Assembly: GCF_024623065.1 (NCBI RefSeq)
Contig: NZ_JANJZR010000051.1
Coordinates: forward strand, 1-32,545
Source: Bacteroides acidifaciens
GTDB taxonomy: Bacteria; Bacteroidota; Bacteroidia; Bacteroidales; Bacteroidaceae
Length of the DNA stretch: 32,545 nucleotides
Direction: 5' to 3'
The notes beneath the pieces were generated by a model, which was not told the DNA's origin, searched no databases, and saw only the letters and a list, made by a program, of their open reading frames with translations. This document shows positions 5,844-15,033 of the stretch, in pieces. A program made the translations under genes and the position numbers. Each line of letters begins with the position of its first letter. Position 1 is the first letter of the stretch.

Positions 5844-8800
5844 GGAAAGGCAGGAATGTACATTCATTTTTAGCTTTTTTACTATTCGTATGCTTGTCAT
5901 CATTGCCTTATTACACACAGGCGCAGGAAAAGAAAAACATTACGCTGGATGTCAAGAATGAAACCGTAGAAAATGTATTCAATCAACTAAGCAAGCAGAC
6001 CGGCTACAAATTCTTTTATGACCAGGAAATTGTGAATGCTGCTCCACGCATTTCAATCAAAGCACGCAACAGCTCATTAGAAAATATTCTGAGCAAGATA
6101 ACGGTACAGACCAATTTATATTTCAATAGGAAAAACAATACCATCTCCGTCGGCAAACAAAAAAGTCGGGAAACAATAAAGTCTATAAGAACCAAAACAG
6201 TCAACGGAACAGTTACAGACCAGAACGGTGAACCCATTATCGGTGCCAATGTATTAGTAAAAGGTACGACAAACGGTATCATTACCGATATTAACGGAAA
6301 CTACTCTTTGGCAAACGTAACCGAAGACGCTACTATTCAGTTCTCATACATCGGATATCAAACAACCGAAGTTAAAGCTAATAGTAAAGAGTTAGCGCGC
6401 ATCATACTAAAAGAAGACAGCGAACTGCTGGACGAAGTAATAGTAGTAGGTTACGGCGTACAGAAACGCAGTGATGTCACAGGGGCTATTTCTTCCGTAA
6501 CTTCCGAGAAACTGAATGCCACCCCCTCTTCCAGCTTGGGTGAAATGCTGAGAGGACAAGCTGCCGGTGTACAAGTCACCATGGCTAATGCCGCGCCTGG
6601 TGGAAGTTCAAACATTCTGATTCGGGGACGGCGTTCCCTTTCCGGTGGAAATGACCCTCTTTATATTGTGGACGGTGTTCCAATGAGTAGTATAGATGAT
6701 ATAAACTCCAACGATATAGCATCGCTCGAAGTTCTGAAAGACGCCTCTTCACAATCAATCTATGGTGCACGCGCCGCCAACGGTGTCATACTGATTACTA
6801 CCAAACGGGGAAAGACCGGAAAGATGAAAATCAGTTATAACACTTACGCTGCTTCACAAAGTATTCATAAGAACTTTGAGTTTTACAATGGAGAAGAATG
6901 GGCTGCTTTACGTAAGGAAGCATACTACAATGCCAATCTTAGTTATGATGAAGCCGACTGTTTCAGAGGGTTGATGCTCGACGTGCTCAAATCAGGAGAA
7001 TATGTTGACTGGGAAAAACTAATGATAAGCTCCGTCTGGCAACAAAAGCACGATATTCTAATCCAATCCGGCGGGGACAAAACAAAATACGCCCTGGGAT
7101 TGGGATATTTTGACCAGAACGGTATGGTTCCTAATTCAGGATTCCAGCGTTTGAGCGGACGATTGAACATCGACCACAAACTACTGAAAAACCTGACAAT
7201 AGGTACGAACTTCTTATACACCAAATCATGGAAGAAAACAGCCGACGGCTCCTTCAATTCATTTATCACCATGCCGCCTCTGGCAAAAGTATATAATGAC
7301 GACGGTTCATTGCGTGAAGATGTAACCGAAGCCGGGGAGTCTCATTACAACCCATTATGGAATATCGACTACTCAAACAATAAAAGCCAGACAGACCGGT
7401 TATTGATCAACTTCTTCGTAGACTGGAAAATCACAAAGGACTTGTCATATCGTGCCAACGGAAGTTTGAATATCAGAACCGTCCATAGCAACACGTATCA
7501 GGGAACGAAGCACACGACCGGACGCAACAACAATGGAAAAGCGACTGCCGGAACCAGTTTCTCCAATGACTACCTGTTCGAGAATATAGTCAACTATGTG
7601 AAGGATTTCAATAAGAATCATCATTTCGACGCAACCTTTATGCAAAGTGTGAATGTCATTGAATGGAAGAGTTTAGGAATAAACGGCACAGGATTTGCGA
7701 ATGACGACTTGACCTACAATGCAATAGGTTCCGCCAATGAATATGGTACTCCTACCTGGCAATTGTCTGACAGAAAACTTTTATCATTCTTAGGACGTGT
7801 GAGATACAACCTGTTCGAGAAATACTTATTCACCTTCGCTTTACGCGTGGACGGCTCTTCGGTTTTCGGGAAAAATAATAAATATGGTTATTTCCCCTCA
7901 GGAGCTTTTGCCTGGCGGATAAATGAAGAGTCCTTCTTGAAAGAAGCCAAATGGCTGTCCAACCTGAAACTCCGTCTAAGTTACGGTGCGGTGGGTAATC
8001 AAGGAGTCAATCCTTATAAATCACTTGGCTTGACTGACAGGTACCTGACTGAATTCGGAGATAAAACAGTCATCGGATACCTGCCCGGAACAGAATTGAC
8101 CAATCCTAACTTGAAATGGGAAACGTCCACTTCCGGGAATATCGGACTTGATTTCGGATTCTTCAACGGAAGAATCAATGGTACGATAGAATACTATACT
8201 ACCAAGACTACCGACCTGCTTGTCACCAAGTCTATTCCGAGCTCACTGGGATATTCCACCCAGACCGTGAATCTGGCGGAAATGAAGAATAATGGTATCG
8301 AAATAACGCTGAATACCACTCCCGTCAAAATCAAAGATTTCAGATGGGATGTCAACTTCACTTTCACCAAGAACAAAAATGAAATAAAAAAGATAGACGG
8401 ACAAGTCGATGAGAATGGAAAACCGCTTGATGACGTGAACAACAAATGGTTTGTCGGATATCCGATGAATGTATATTACGACTATGTATTTGACGGCATC
8501 TGGCAAAAAGATGACGATATCGCCAATTCTCATATGCCGACAGCTACTCCGGGTAGTATCGAACTGCGGGATGTGAACAACGACAACCAGATAACAGCCG
8601 ATGACAGAGTAGTGATGCAACGTGACCCCAAATGGATAGGTACGGTCGGCACATCTTTCAACTATAAGGGATTCGACTTATCTGCCGACTTGTATATCTC
8701 TCATGGTGGGACAATCTACAACCCTTATCTGACCACATTCGAGAATGGTGGCGACTTGACTGCCAAGCGGAACGGTATCCGACGCAATTACTGGACACAG

Positions 8801-9088
8801 AATAACCCGTCTAATGAAGCCCCTGCGCCCAACATGACGCAAGCACCCGCATACATCAGTTCATTGGGCTATCAGGATGCATCATATGTCCGTCTGCGAA
8901 ACGTTACTTTCGGATACAATTTTCCCCATGCACTTATCAGCAAAGCATACATGCAAAGTCTGAGACTCTATATGACACTGTCTAACTTTTGGACGAAAAC
9001 CGACGTACAGGCTTACGGCCCGGAACAGACTCCGGGAGATTATCCCGAACCCAGGACTGTATTATTTGGATTGAATGTGACATTTTAA
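5819..9088 (+). CDS. susC-like: SusC-like TonB-dependent transporter with STN signalling domain
   Basis: A 1089-residue outer-membrane transporter that imports oligosaccharides using TonB energy. Order of parts: signal peptide (cleavage after TQA near residue 35), STN domain about 40-112, carboxypeptidase-like regulatory domain about 127-198, TonB-box-like 'DEVIVVGYG' at 205-213, plug about 215-330, then a 22-strand-type barrel ending in Phe ('LFGLNVTF'). The extra STN domain marks it as a transducer for the FecR/ECF pair directly upstream, so it is both importer and sensor. The ATG at 5819 gives a complete signal peptide. It opens the operon and is followed 12 nt later by susD, with which it should form a lidded complex. 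The exact glycan cannot be read from the sequence. Confidence 0.96.
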   Translation: MNNLPNIKRKGRNVHSFLAFLLFVCLSSLPYYTQAQEKKNITLDVKNETVENVFNQLSKQTGYKFFYDQEIVNAAPRISIKARNSSLENILSKITVQTNLYFNRKNNTISVGKQKSRETIKSIRTKTVNGTVTDQNGEPIIGANVLVKGTTNGIITDINGNYSLANVTEDATIQFSYIGYQTTEVKANSKELARIILKEDSELLDEVIVVGYGVQKRSDVTGAISSVTSEKLNATPSSSLGEMLRGQAAGVQVTMANAAPGGSSNILIRGRRSLSGGNDPLYIVDGVPMSSIDDINSNDIASLEVLKDASSQSIYGARAANGVILITTKRGKTGKMKISYNTYAASQSIHKNFEFYNGEEWAALRKEAYYNANLSYDEADCFRGLMLDVLKSGEYVDWEKLMISSVWQQKHDILIQSGGDKTKYALGLGYFDQNGMVPNSGFQRLSGRLNIDHKLLKNLTIGTNFLYTKSWKKTADGSFNSFITMPPLAKVYNDDGSLREDVTEAGESHYNPLWNIDYSNNKSQTDRLLINFFVDWKITKDLSYRANGSLNIRTVHSNTYQGTKHTTGRNNNGKATAGTSFSNDYLFENIVNYVKDFNKNHHFDATFMQSVNVIEWKSLGINGTGFANDDLTYNAIGSANEYGTPTWQLSDRKLLSFLGRVRYNLFEKYLFTFALRVDGSSVFGKNNKYGYFPSGAFAWRINEESFLKEAKWLSNLKLRLSYGAVGNQGVNPYKSLGLTDRYLTEFGDKTVIGYLPGTELTNPNLKWETSTSGNIGLDFGFFNGRINGTIEYYTTKTTDLLVTKSIPSSLGYSTQTVNLAEMKNNGIEITLNTTPVKIKDFRWDVNFTFTKNKNEIKKIDGQVDENGKPLDDVNNKWFVGYPMNVYYDYVFDGIWQKDDDIANSHMPTATPGSIELRDVNNDNQITADDRVVMQRDPKWIGTVGTSFNYKGFDLSADLYISHGGTIYNPYLTTFENGGDLTAKRNGIRRNYWTQNNPSNEAPAPNMTQAPAYISSLGYQDASYVRLRNVTFGYNFPHALISKAYMQSLRLYMTLSNFWTKTDVQAYGPEQTPGDYPEPRTVLFGLNVTF

Positions 9089-9100
9089 TAAGGTAAAATC

Positions 9101-10687
9101 ATGAAAAAGAGTATATTATTTATATTTACAGCCTGCTTCCTCTTTACTACTTCCTGCTCCGACTTCCTGGACGAAGAACATAAGACGAAGTATAGCTCCG
9201 AATACGTATTCGGAACACCGGAAGGGCTAAAGCTCGCTGTCAATGCACTATACGCATTGCAACGTAACTATGCAAATGATACTGAGAACTCCACCATCTT
9301 TGCTTTGGAAAGAGGTACGGATTTAGCCGTAACCAACGGTGGAACCGGTAACTTTTACGGCATCTATGACCCTAATTATTTAAAGCCGTCTGCTTATCAG
9401 GTAGGATTTATGTGGCGCACGATGTACCAAATCATAGGCAAAGCCAATGAAATAATTGCTGCCGCCGAGGATTTGGAAGACACCCCTTCACTACGGGCCA
9501 CCGTTTCAGAAGCAAAGTGTTTCAGAGCACAGTCTTATTTTCTGCTTTATCGCACATTCGACAGGATATGGCTGAATGTACTGCCGACTACTGCTGAAAA
9601 CGTCAACGACCCGAGAGATTTTCATGCTGCTTCCGAGAAAGAGGTGTTCGACCTGATTTACGAAGATTTGGAGTATGCCATTACAAACCTCGATTGGGTA
9701 TCTGATGAAGCGGGACGGTTCACCCAAGCTGCCGCCCGTCATATGAAAGCCAAAGCAGCATTATGGCTCAAAGACTGGGATACGACTTTGGAACAAGTGG
9801 AAGAAATTGAGAAATCCGGTCATTTTGACTTGATTGCACTGAATGAAGTTTTCAATGCCGGAGACTTGAACCATAAAGAAGCGCTGATGGTGCAACAATG
9901 GAGTAAAAATCCGGGCGGCAACTTATCCAGTGCCAGTCCGAAAGGTAATTACTTTGCCGCCTATTTCATCGCACAGTATCGCACAGAAATCGGTGGAACC
10001 GCAGAATATGCCTGTTCTTATGACAACTGGGGATATACTTACGGAAGATGTCTCCCCAGTCCCTATTTATTCTCACTGTATGACAAAGCTAAGGACAAAC
10101 GTTATCAGGAGTACTATATACACCAGTACAAGAATACTACTGATAAGAACATCTCATACGGTTCGGCTACAGTAAAACCCGGAGATTATTTTCCACTATA
10201 TAAGAACGGAAGCATCAATAAATATGTATATCCGGGATGCATCAAGTATGGGGATAAATGGACGCGCACCGCTTCTGAGACACGCAGCTATAAGGATGTG
10301 ATAGTATACCGTCTTGCCGAGTCCTATATAATGGCGGCCGAAGCAGCCTTGATGAAGAATGACCAGACGTTAGCCAAATACTATTTCAACAAAACGTGGG
10401 AAAGAGCCGGAAACGATAAATTCACCGGTGTGCTCACTATGAAAGACATTATGGACGAGCAAGCTCGCGAACTGTCTTTCGAAGGCGACAGATGGTATTT
10501 CCTGAAACGTCTTGGAATACTTATTGAGCAAGTCAAGGCATATGCCGGGGACCCGGAAATACCTGCATCTATTCTCGGACGTAATAATCTGCCTGCCAAC
10601 CCTCACTTTGTGAGATGGCCGATACCCGAAGCGGAAGTCATCAATATGGGAGCCGAAAACTTTCCGCAAAATATTGGATACAAATAA
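9101..10687 (+). CDS. susD-like: SusD/RagB-family glycan-binding lipoprotein
   Basis: A 528-residue surface lipoprotein that forms the lid over the SusC barrel and captures the glycan. The signal peptide ends in the lipobox FTTSC, with Cys19 lipidated, followed by the acidic 'SDFLDEE' seen in most SusD proteins. The helical SusD fold is recognisable by 'ALYALQRNYA', 'IGKANEIIAAAEDL', 'SEAKCFRAQSYFLLYRTFD' and 'YRLAESYIMAAEAAL', and the C-terminal RagB part by 'ELSFEGDRWYFLKRLG' and 'PIPEAEV'. Many aromatic residues (Trp, Tyr) are available for sugar stacking, but the binding residues cannot be assigned without a structure. It is 12 nt after susC and 26 nt before the first FAD oxidoreductase gene, in one operon. 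Confidence 0.95.
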   Translation: MKKSILFIFTACFLFTTSCSDFLDEEHKTKYSSEYVFGTPEGLKLAVNALYALQRNYANDTENSTIFALERGTDLAVTNGGTGNFYGIYDPNYLKPSAYQVGFMWRTMYQIIGKANEIIAAAEDLEDTPSLRATVSEAKCFRAQSYFLLYRTFDRIWLNVLPTTAENVNDPRDFHAASEKEVFDLIYEDLEYAITNLDWVSDEAGRFTQAAARHMKAKAALWLKDWDTTLEQVEEIEKSGHFDLIALNEVFNAGDLNHKEALMVQQWSKNPGGNLSSASPKGNYFAAYFIAQYRTEIGGTAEYACSYDNWGYTYGRCLPSPYLFSLYDKAKDKRYQEYYIHQYKNTTDKNISYGSATVKPGDYFPLYKNGSINKYVYPGCIKYGDKWTRTASETRSYKDVIVYRLAESYIMAAEAALMKNDQTLAKYYFNKTWERAGNDKFTGVLTMKDIMDEQARELSFEGDRWYFLKRLGILIEQVKAYAGDPEIPASILGRNNLPANPHFVRWPIPEAEVINMGAENFPQNIGYK

Positions 10688-10713
10688 TCACTGAAAAACA
10701 TACATATAATAAG

Positions 10714-12360
10714 ATGAGAAAAAAGATTACTATATTAATACTACTGCTCTGTTCTTTTGTTACAGGCTTGTTTGCCAATACTCCACAATATGACATTTGT
10801 ATATATGGAGAGTCAGCTTCCGGAGTAATTGCAGCGATACAAGGCGCACGTATGGGTAAGAAAGTAGTGCTTATATCGAAGAACGACCATGTAGGCGGTC
10901 TTGTCACATCAGGACTGACAGCTACCGACATGAACCGTAATGACCTGATAGGTGGTATAACAAAAGAATTCTACAACAAAATATACAATTACTACCTGCA
11001 ACCCGAAGTATGGCGTAATCAAGACAGAGAATCATTCATGATTTCGACATTAAAGCGCACATATAGAGGTAAAAATGATGAAAGGCGGATACAATGGGTT
11101 TATGAATCCTCAGTAGCCGAACGGATTATGCGGGATATGCTGAAAACGGCAGGAGTAGAAGTCCTTTTCAACCACCGGCTCGACCTGAATAAGAACGTCC
11201 GGAAAGAAGAGAATATAATCCGGAGCATCCAACTGGAGAATGGAAAGGTTATTGAAGCTAAAATGTTTATAGACGCTTCCTACGAAGGAGACCTTCTGGC
11301 ACGTACAGGAATTTCCTACACAGTAGGGCGCGAATCAAACCTACAATACGGAGAAACCTATAACGGTATCCGTATCAATTATGACCAAGGGAAAGACCTG
11401 ACAAAGATAAGTCCTTACATCAAGGAAGGGAATGCAAAATCAGGCGCTCTGCCTTATGTGACAACCCAGGAATGGGGTAAACAAGGGGATGCGGACAAAC
11501 GCGTACAAGCCTATTGCTACAGAATGACTCTGACAAACGACCCCGACAACCGTATATCCATTCAGAAGCCGAAGAACTATAATCCGTTATGGTATGAGAT
11601 ATATGTACGTATGCTGAAACTGGAACCGGAAACAAAACTCCAGCAAATTATAACATTGACTCCTATGCCTAACAAGAAAACGGATACCAACCATCTGGAC
11701 TTCTTCGGAGCAAGCTACGACTATGCAGAAGCCGACTACAAAACCAGAAAGGAAATAGAGCAACTGCATAAAGATTACGCACTGGGCATGCTGTGGTTTT
11801 TGGGACATGACAAGCGTGTACCCGAACATATCCGCAAGGAGATGCTGGATTGGGGATTGCCTAAAGACGAATTCACCGACACCCGGAATTTCCCTTATCA
11901 AATATACGTGCGCGAAGCCCGCAGGATGATCGGTACATTTGTGATGACAGAAAAGAATGTACGCAAAACAGACCGTACACCCGCCGAACATTCGGTGGGA
12001 CTAGGTTCTTATGCCCTTGACTGCCATTATGTATCCCGTGTCATCGACCAAGAAGGCAAGTTAAGAAACGAGGGCACCATATTTGCCCCTACCATCCCCT
12101 ACCCTATCAGTTATTATTCACTGACTCCTAAGGAGGAAGAATGTGCCAACCTATTGGCAACTGTATGTTTGTCATCTTCTCATGTAGCTTACAGTACTAT
12201 CAGAATGGAACCGGTATATATGATATTAGGACAATCGGCAGCCACTGCCGCTGCTTTGGCAATAGATTCCAATTTACCTGTCCAGAAACTATCTTATGAT
12301 GTATTGAAGTATAAATTACTACAGGACGGACAATTATTATCAGTACCCACTAAAAAATAA
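10714..12360 (+). CDS. Secreted FAD-dependent oxidoreductase (FAD_oxidored family)
   Basis: A 548-residue flavoprotein exported by a Sec signal peptide (cleavage after LFA near residue 21). The open frame extends 33 codons upstream into susD, but the ATG at 10714 is the one that places the signal peptide at the N terminus. The FAD-binding Rossmann motif 'YDICIYGESASG' (about 26-38) is followed by 'GKKVVLISKNDHVGGLVTSG'. Further family blocks are 'FIDASYEGDLLARTGISYTVGRE', 'REARRMIG' and the C-terminal 'TIRMEPVYMILGQSAA'. This fits Pfam FAD_oxidored (PF12831), often mislabelled xanthan lyase. Its electron acceptor and substrate are unknown; in this operon a sugar is the obvious candidate. It is paralogous to the lipoprotein at 17346-19349, but lacks the lipobox and the C-terminal extra domain. 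Confidence 0.85.
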   Translation: MRKKITILILLLCSFVTGLFANTPQYDICIYGESASGVIAAIQGARMGKKVVLISKNDHVGGLVTSGLTATDMNRNDLIGGITKEFYNKIYNYYLQPEVWRNQDRESFMISTLKRTYRGKNDERRIQWVYESSVAERIMRDMLKTAGVEVLFNHRLDLNKNVRKEENIIRSIQLENGKVIEAKMFIDASYEGDLLARTGISYTVGRESNLQYGETYNGIRINYDQGKDLTKISPYIKEGNAKSGALPYVTTQEWGKQGDADKRVQAYCYRMTLTNDPDNRISIQKPKNYNPLWYEIYVRMLKLEPETKLQQIITLTPMPNKKTDTNHLDFFGASYDYAEADYKTRKEIEQLHKDYALGMLWFLGHDKRVPEHIRKEMLDWGLPKDEFTDTRNFPYQIYVREARRMIGTFVMTEKNVRKTDRTPAEHSVGLGSYALDCHYVSRVIDQEGKLRNEGTIFAPTIPYPISYYSLTPKEEECANLLATVCLSSSHVAYSTIRMEPVYMILGQSAATAAALAIDSNLPVQKLSYDVLKYKLLQDGQLLSVPTKK

Positions 12361-12364
12361 AGTT

Positions 12365-13720
12365 ATGAAACTAAAATACCTATTTACCTCATTCTTTATA
12401 CTTGCCGCTGTCCTGAACGCTTCGTGTTCAGACAACGACAATTATACAATCCCCAAAGGTTCTTTTGAAGAAAAGCCAGTTGTTCCCCCCGCTAAAGTTG
12501 AGACATCAAAAGTCGACGGAAAATGGAAATTGCTTGTAAACGGACAAGAATTATATATCAAAGGAGCCGCATGCAACAACTTCTATGCTGAAGCCAAAGA
12601 CTTCGGAGCCAATGTTATCAGAACATATGGGGTGTCTGACAAGAGCATGACTATTTTGAACAGCGCACAGGAAAAAGGACTTTATGTAAATTTCGGGCTC
12701 TATATCAGAAGAGAAACCGACGGCTTTGATTATAACAACAGTGCGGCGGTAAAAGCTCAGTTTGATGAAATAAAAGCAACAGTCGAACGCTTCAAAGACC
12801 ATCCGGCGCTTTTGGTATGGTCGATAGGCAATGAAGCTGAAGCAAGTTATACCAATCTCAAACTCTGGGATGCAATCAATGATATAGCTAAGATGATTCA
12901 CGAAACCGACCCCAATCATCCCACTACAACGACATTGGCATCCTCTAACGTGAACCATATAAAGAATATTATAGAAAAGGCCCCTCATATAGATATTCTA
13001 TCGGTCAATACATATGCGCCTAACCTGCCGGGAGTATTGGGCAACCTTCAGTCCGCAGGCTGGACCAAACCATATATGATTACAGAATTCGGACCTCGCG
13101 GTACGTGGCAAATGAATCCCGAACCCGAAAGAATATTGCCGTGGGGTGGCTTGGTAGAACAGACCAGCAGTGAAAAAGAAGCCGTCTACCTGAAAGCCTA
13201 TCAGGAGAATATAGCCGCCAATAAGGACAACGGATGTTTAGGTTCGTTCGTATTCTTATGGGGATACCAGACACACGGAGAAGTACTGACTTGGTACGGG
13301 CTGTTCGACAAGAAAGGATATACCTTCCCGGCAGTCGATGCCATGCAATATGCATGGACAGGAAGTTACCCGAAAAACCGTGCACCAGTGATAGCAACCC
13401 GTAATGATATGCTGATGAATGGCAAAAAAGCGGAAGACGTTATTATTGTCAGCCCGAATTCATCCAACGAAGCAAAAGTTACAGCCACCGACCCGGATGG
13501 AGATGCGCTGACCTACGACTGGATGATTATGAAAGAAAAGACAGCTTCTTCAGACGGCAGCCTGCCGGATGGTATCACCGGATTGATAGATGATAACACC
13601 CAAAAGGATATTACATTCAAAGCTCCTTCAACAGTTGGCAACTATCGTCTGATAGTCTTTGTGCGCGACGTGAAAAATAAGAAAGTAGCAAGTGCGGTTA
13701 TTCCATTTTCTGTTCAATAA
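12365..13720 (+). CDS. Clan GH-A glycoside hydrolase lipoprotein, GH158-like
   Basis: A 451-residue lipoprotein (lipobox LNASC, Cys21). A TIM barrel spans about 50-335. The acid/base is probably Glu157 in 'VWSIGNEAEA' and the nucleophile Glu241 in 'YMITEFGPRG', the two beta-strand Glu residues of clan GH-A retaining enzymes. A C-terminal Ig-like domain spans about 338-451 ('PVIATRNDML' to 'SVQ'). Automatic annotation would probably call it a GH2-like TIM-barrel protein, but the GH2 N-terminal sandwich domains are absent. Length, Glu pair and trailing Ig domain suit GH158, typified by the endo-beta-1,3-glucanase of the Bacteroides uniformis laminarin PUL. GH5 or an unclassified GH-A family remain possible. 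Four nt separate it from the FAD oxidoreductase gene. It is likely the surface endo-enzyme of the PUL. Confidence 0.65.
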   Translation: MKLKYLFTSFFILAAVLNASCSDNDNYTIPKGSFEEKPVVPPAKVETSKVDGKWKLLVNGQELYIKGAACNNFYAEAKDFGANVIRTYGVSDKSMTILNSAQEKGLYVNFGLYIRRETDGFDYNNSAAVKAQFDEIKATVERFKDHPALLVWSIGNEAEASYTNLKLWDAINDIAKMIHETDPNHPTTTTLASSNVNHIKNIIEKAPHIDILSVNTYAPNLPGVLGNLQSAGWTKPYMITEFGPRGTWQMNPEPERILPWGGLVEQTSSEKEAVYLKAYQENIAANKDNGCLGSFVFLWGYQTHGEVLTWYGLFDKKGYTFPAVDAMQYAWTGSYPKNRAPVIATRNDMLMNGKKAEDVIIVSPNSSNEAKVTATDPDGDALTYDWMIMKEKTASSDGSLPDGITGLIDDNTQKDITFKAPSTVGNYRLIVFVRDVKNKKVASAVIPFSVQ

Positions 13721-13733
13721 AAAAATATCGACC

Positions 13734-14948
13734 ATGAAACTATTAAAATATAATTTAAGCATCTTGTTGTGTCTCGCGGCTATCTTTTTCATAGCATGCG
13801 ACAGTGATGACGAAACTATACAGCAAAACCCGAAACCGACTATTAAGTTCACGAAAGTCGGAGACGAACCTGTCATTGCTTACCCCGGAACAAAGCTCAG
13901 TTTCTCTGTAGAAATGACAGGCACAGCCGATATCAAAAAAGTTGTTACCATGCTCAACTCGCAAGAAATCCCCGGAAGCGCCAAAGAATATCCGGAAAAT
14001 ACGGATAAAGGCTCATACAATGTAGCATATACCATAAAATCGGAAGAAGTAGGAAAAACACTGAACTTTGTAATACTGGCAATTGATAATGAAGAAAAGA
14101 AATCAACTGCCGAATATGCCGTTTACGTTCAGGCCGCCCAACCGGAAATCGAAATAAGGATTCCTGATACAGCACCGGAGACAGTCACTGCAGGGGAAAT
14201 GGTCGCATTCGTTATTGAGATTACCTCTTCAGCAACACTAAGAAGTATAAAAACATATCTGGCTGATTCCGAACTTACAGATTTGACCAAAGAGACATTC
14301 GAGAATCCAAACAGTGATACATATACGTTCTCATACACAACTACAGATTTGAATGCCGGACAAACCCTGTCATTCACTTTTGAGGTGATGGATGCTAACG
14401 GCGGTATCGTAAGAAGCGAATATAGCGTAGAAGTAACGAGAGCTGTAGAATTAGACATCAACGAATTCTACGGACTCAAAATCGGAGCACAAGCCAGTAC
14501 GGATGCAGGTCCCTTCCTCAATACCACGAATGGAGAAATTTATGTACGAGACGGAGCGGCAGCCAAATCAGCTAATATTGACATTACTTTATTCTACAGC
14601 AACAATTCATATGGCTATTATTTCGTATCTCCGTCCGACGCAAGTATCACAGCTATTTTTAAAGCACCGGATGCAATAGCTACTTGGGAACATCGTAACA
14701 GTACGAAACTGAAAGTTATGCAAATAACACCGGATGAGTTCCTGGCAATCAATTCTGCTGAAATGATTCAGAATCTCTACACCAATTCATCCGAAGCAGA
14801 AATAGAGAAACTGACAGAAAAACTGGGGGTAGGCTCTATCATCGGATTCAAAACTGTAGCCGACAAATATGGTATTATAATTGTCAGGTCATTTGCCAGC
14901 GGCAGTTCGAAAGGAAATGTCACCATCGACATGAAAGTGGAAAAATAA
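13734..14948 (+). CDS. Ig-like repeat surface lipoprotein, probable glycan-binding protein
   Basis: A 404-residue lipoprotein; the ATG at 13734 gives a normal signal peptide with lipobox FFIAC (Cys22), whereas the longer frame starts inside the preceding gene. After an acidic 'DSDDE' export signal, two tandem Ig-like modules follow (about 36-136 and 138-240). Each starts with a Pro-rich strand and shares the pattern 'G..L.F..E.T....I'. A C-terminal domain (about 245-404) has no family I recognise and ends in a strand-rich 'GNVTIDMKVEK'. The architecture and position after the surface hydrolase match SGBP proteins of PULs, which hold glycan at the cell surface. No enzyme motif is visible. The binding role is inferred from context. 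Confidence 0.65.
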   Translation: MKLLKYNLSILLCLAAIFFIACDSDDETIQQNPKPTIKFTKVGDEPVIAYPGTKLSFSVEMTGTADIKKVVTMLNSQEIPGSAKEYPENTDKGSYNVAYTIKSEEVGKTLNFVILAIDNEEKKSTAEYAVYVQAAQPEIEIRIPDTAPETVTAGEMVAFVIEITSSATLRSIKTYLADSELTDLTKETFENPNSDTYTFSYTTTDLNAGQTLSFTFEVMDANGGIVRSEYSVEVTRAVELDINEFYGLKIGAQASTDAGPFLNTTNGEIYVRDGAAAKSANIDITLFYSNNSYGYYFVSPSDASITAIFKAPDAIATWEHRNSTKLKVMQITPDEFLAINSAEMIQNLYTNSSEAEIEKLTEKLGVGSIIGFKTVADKYGIIIVRSFASGSSKGNVTIDMKVEK

Positions 14949-14977
14949 TCCGGTTCTCAAAATAAATTAATTCTTAA

Positions 14978-15008
14978 CCGCCCTTATTTATGACAAAAAT
15001 AGGGGCGG
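14978..15008 (+). promoter_or_regulatory. Intra-operon hairpin before the first GH3 gene
   Basis: A 12-bp stem with one G-U pair (CCGCCCTTATTT at 14978-14989, AAATAGGGGCGG at 14997-15008) encloses a 7-nt loop. It lies in the only sizeable gap (85 nt) inside the operon and 25 nt before the GH3 start. No U-tract follows, so it is more likely an mRNA processing or stability element than a full terminator. Its right arm contains AATAGGGGC, the exact complement of GCCCCTATT in the susC leader (5703-5711). Confidence 0.5.
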
Positions 15009-15033
15009 ATTAGAAATTATTATCTATAAAACA

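Noticed and set aside
10615..10713. 33-codon N-terminal extension of the first FAD oxidoreductase
   Set aside because: It overlaps the end of susD and would bury the signal peptide; the ATG at 10714 is preferred.
14978..15008. A full terminator splitting the PUL operon
   Set aside because: The stem is strong but has no U-tract after it, and the following genes are in the same pathway without a recognisable promoter.
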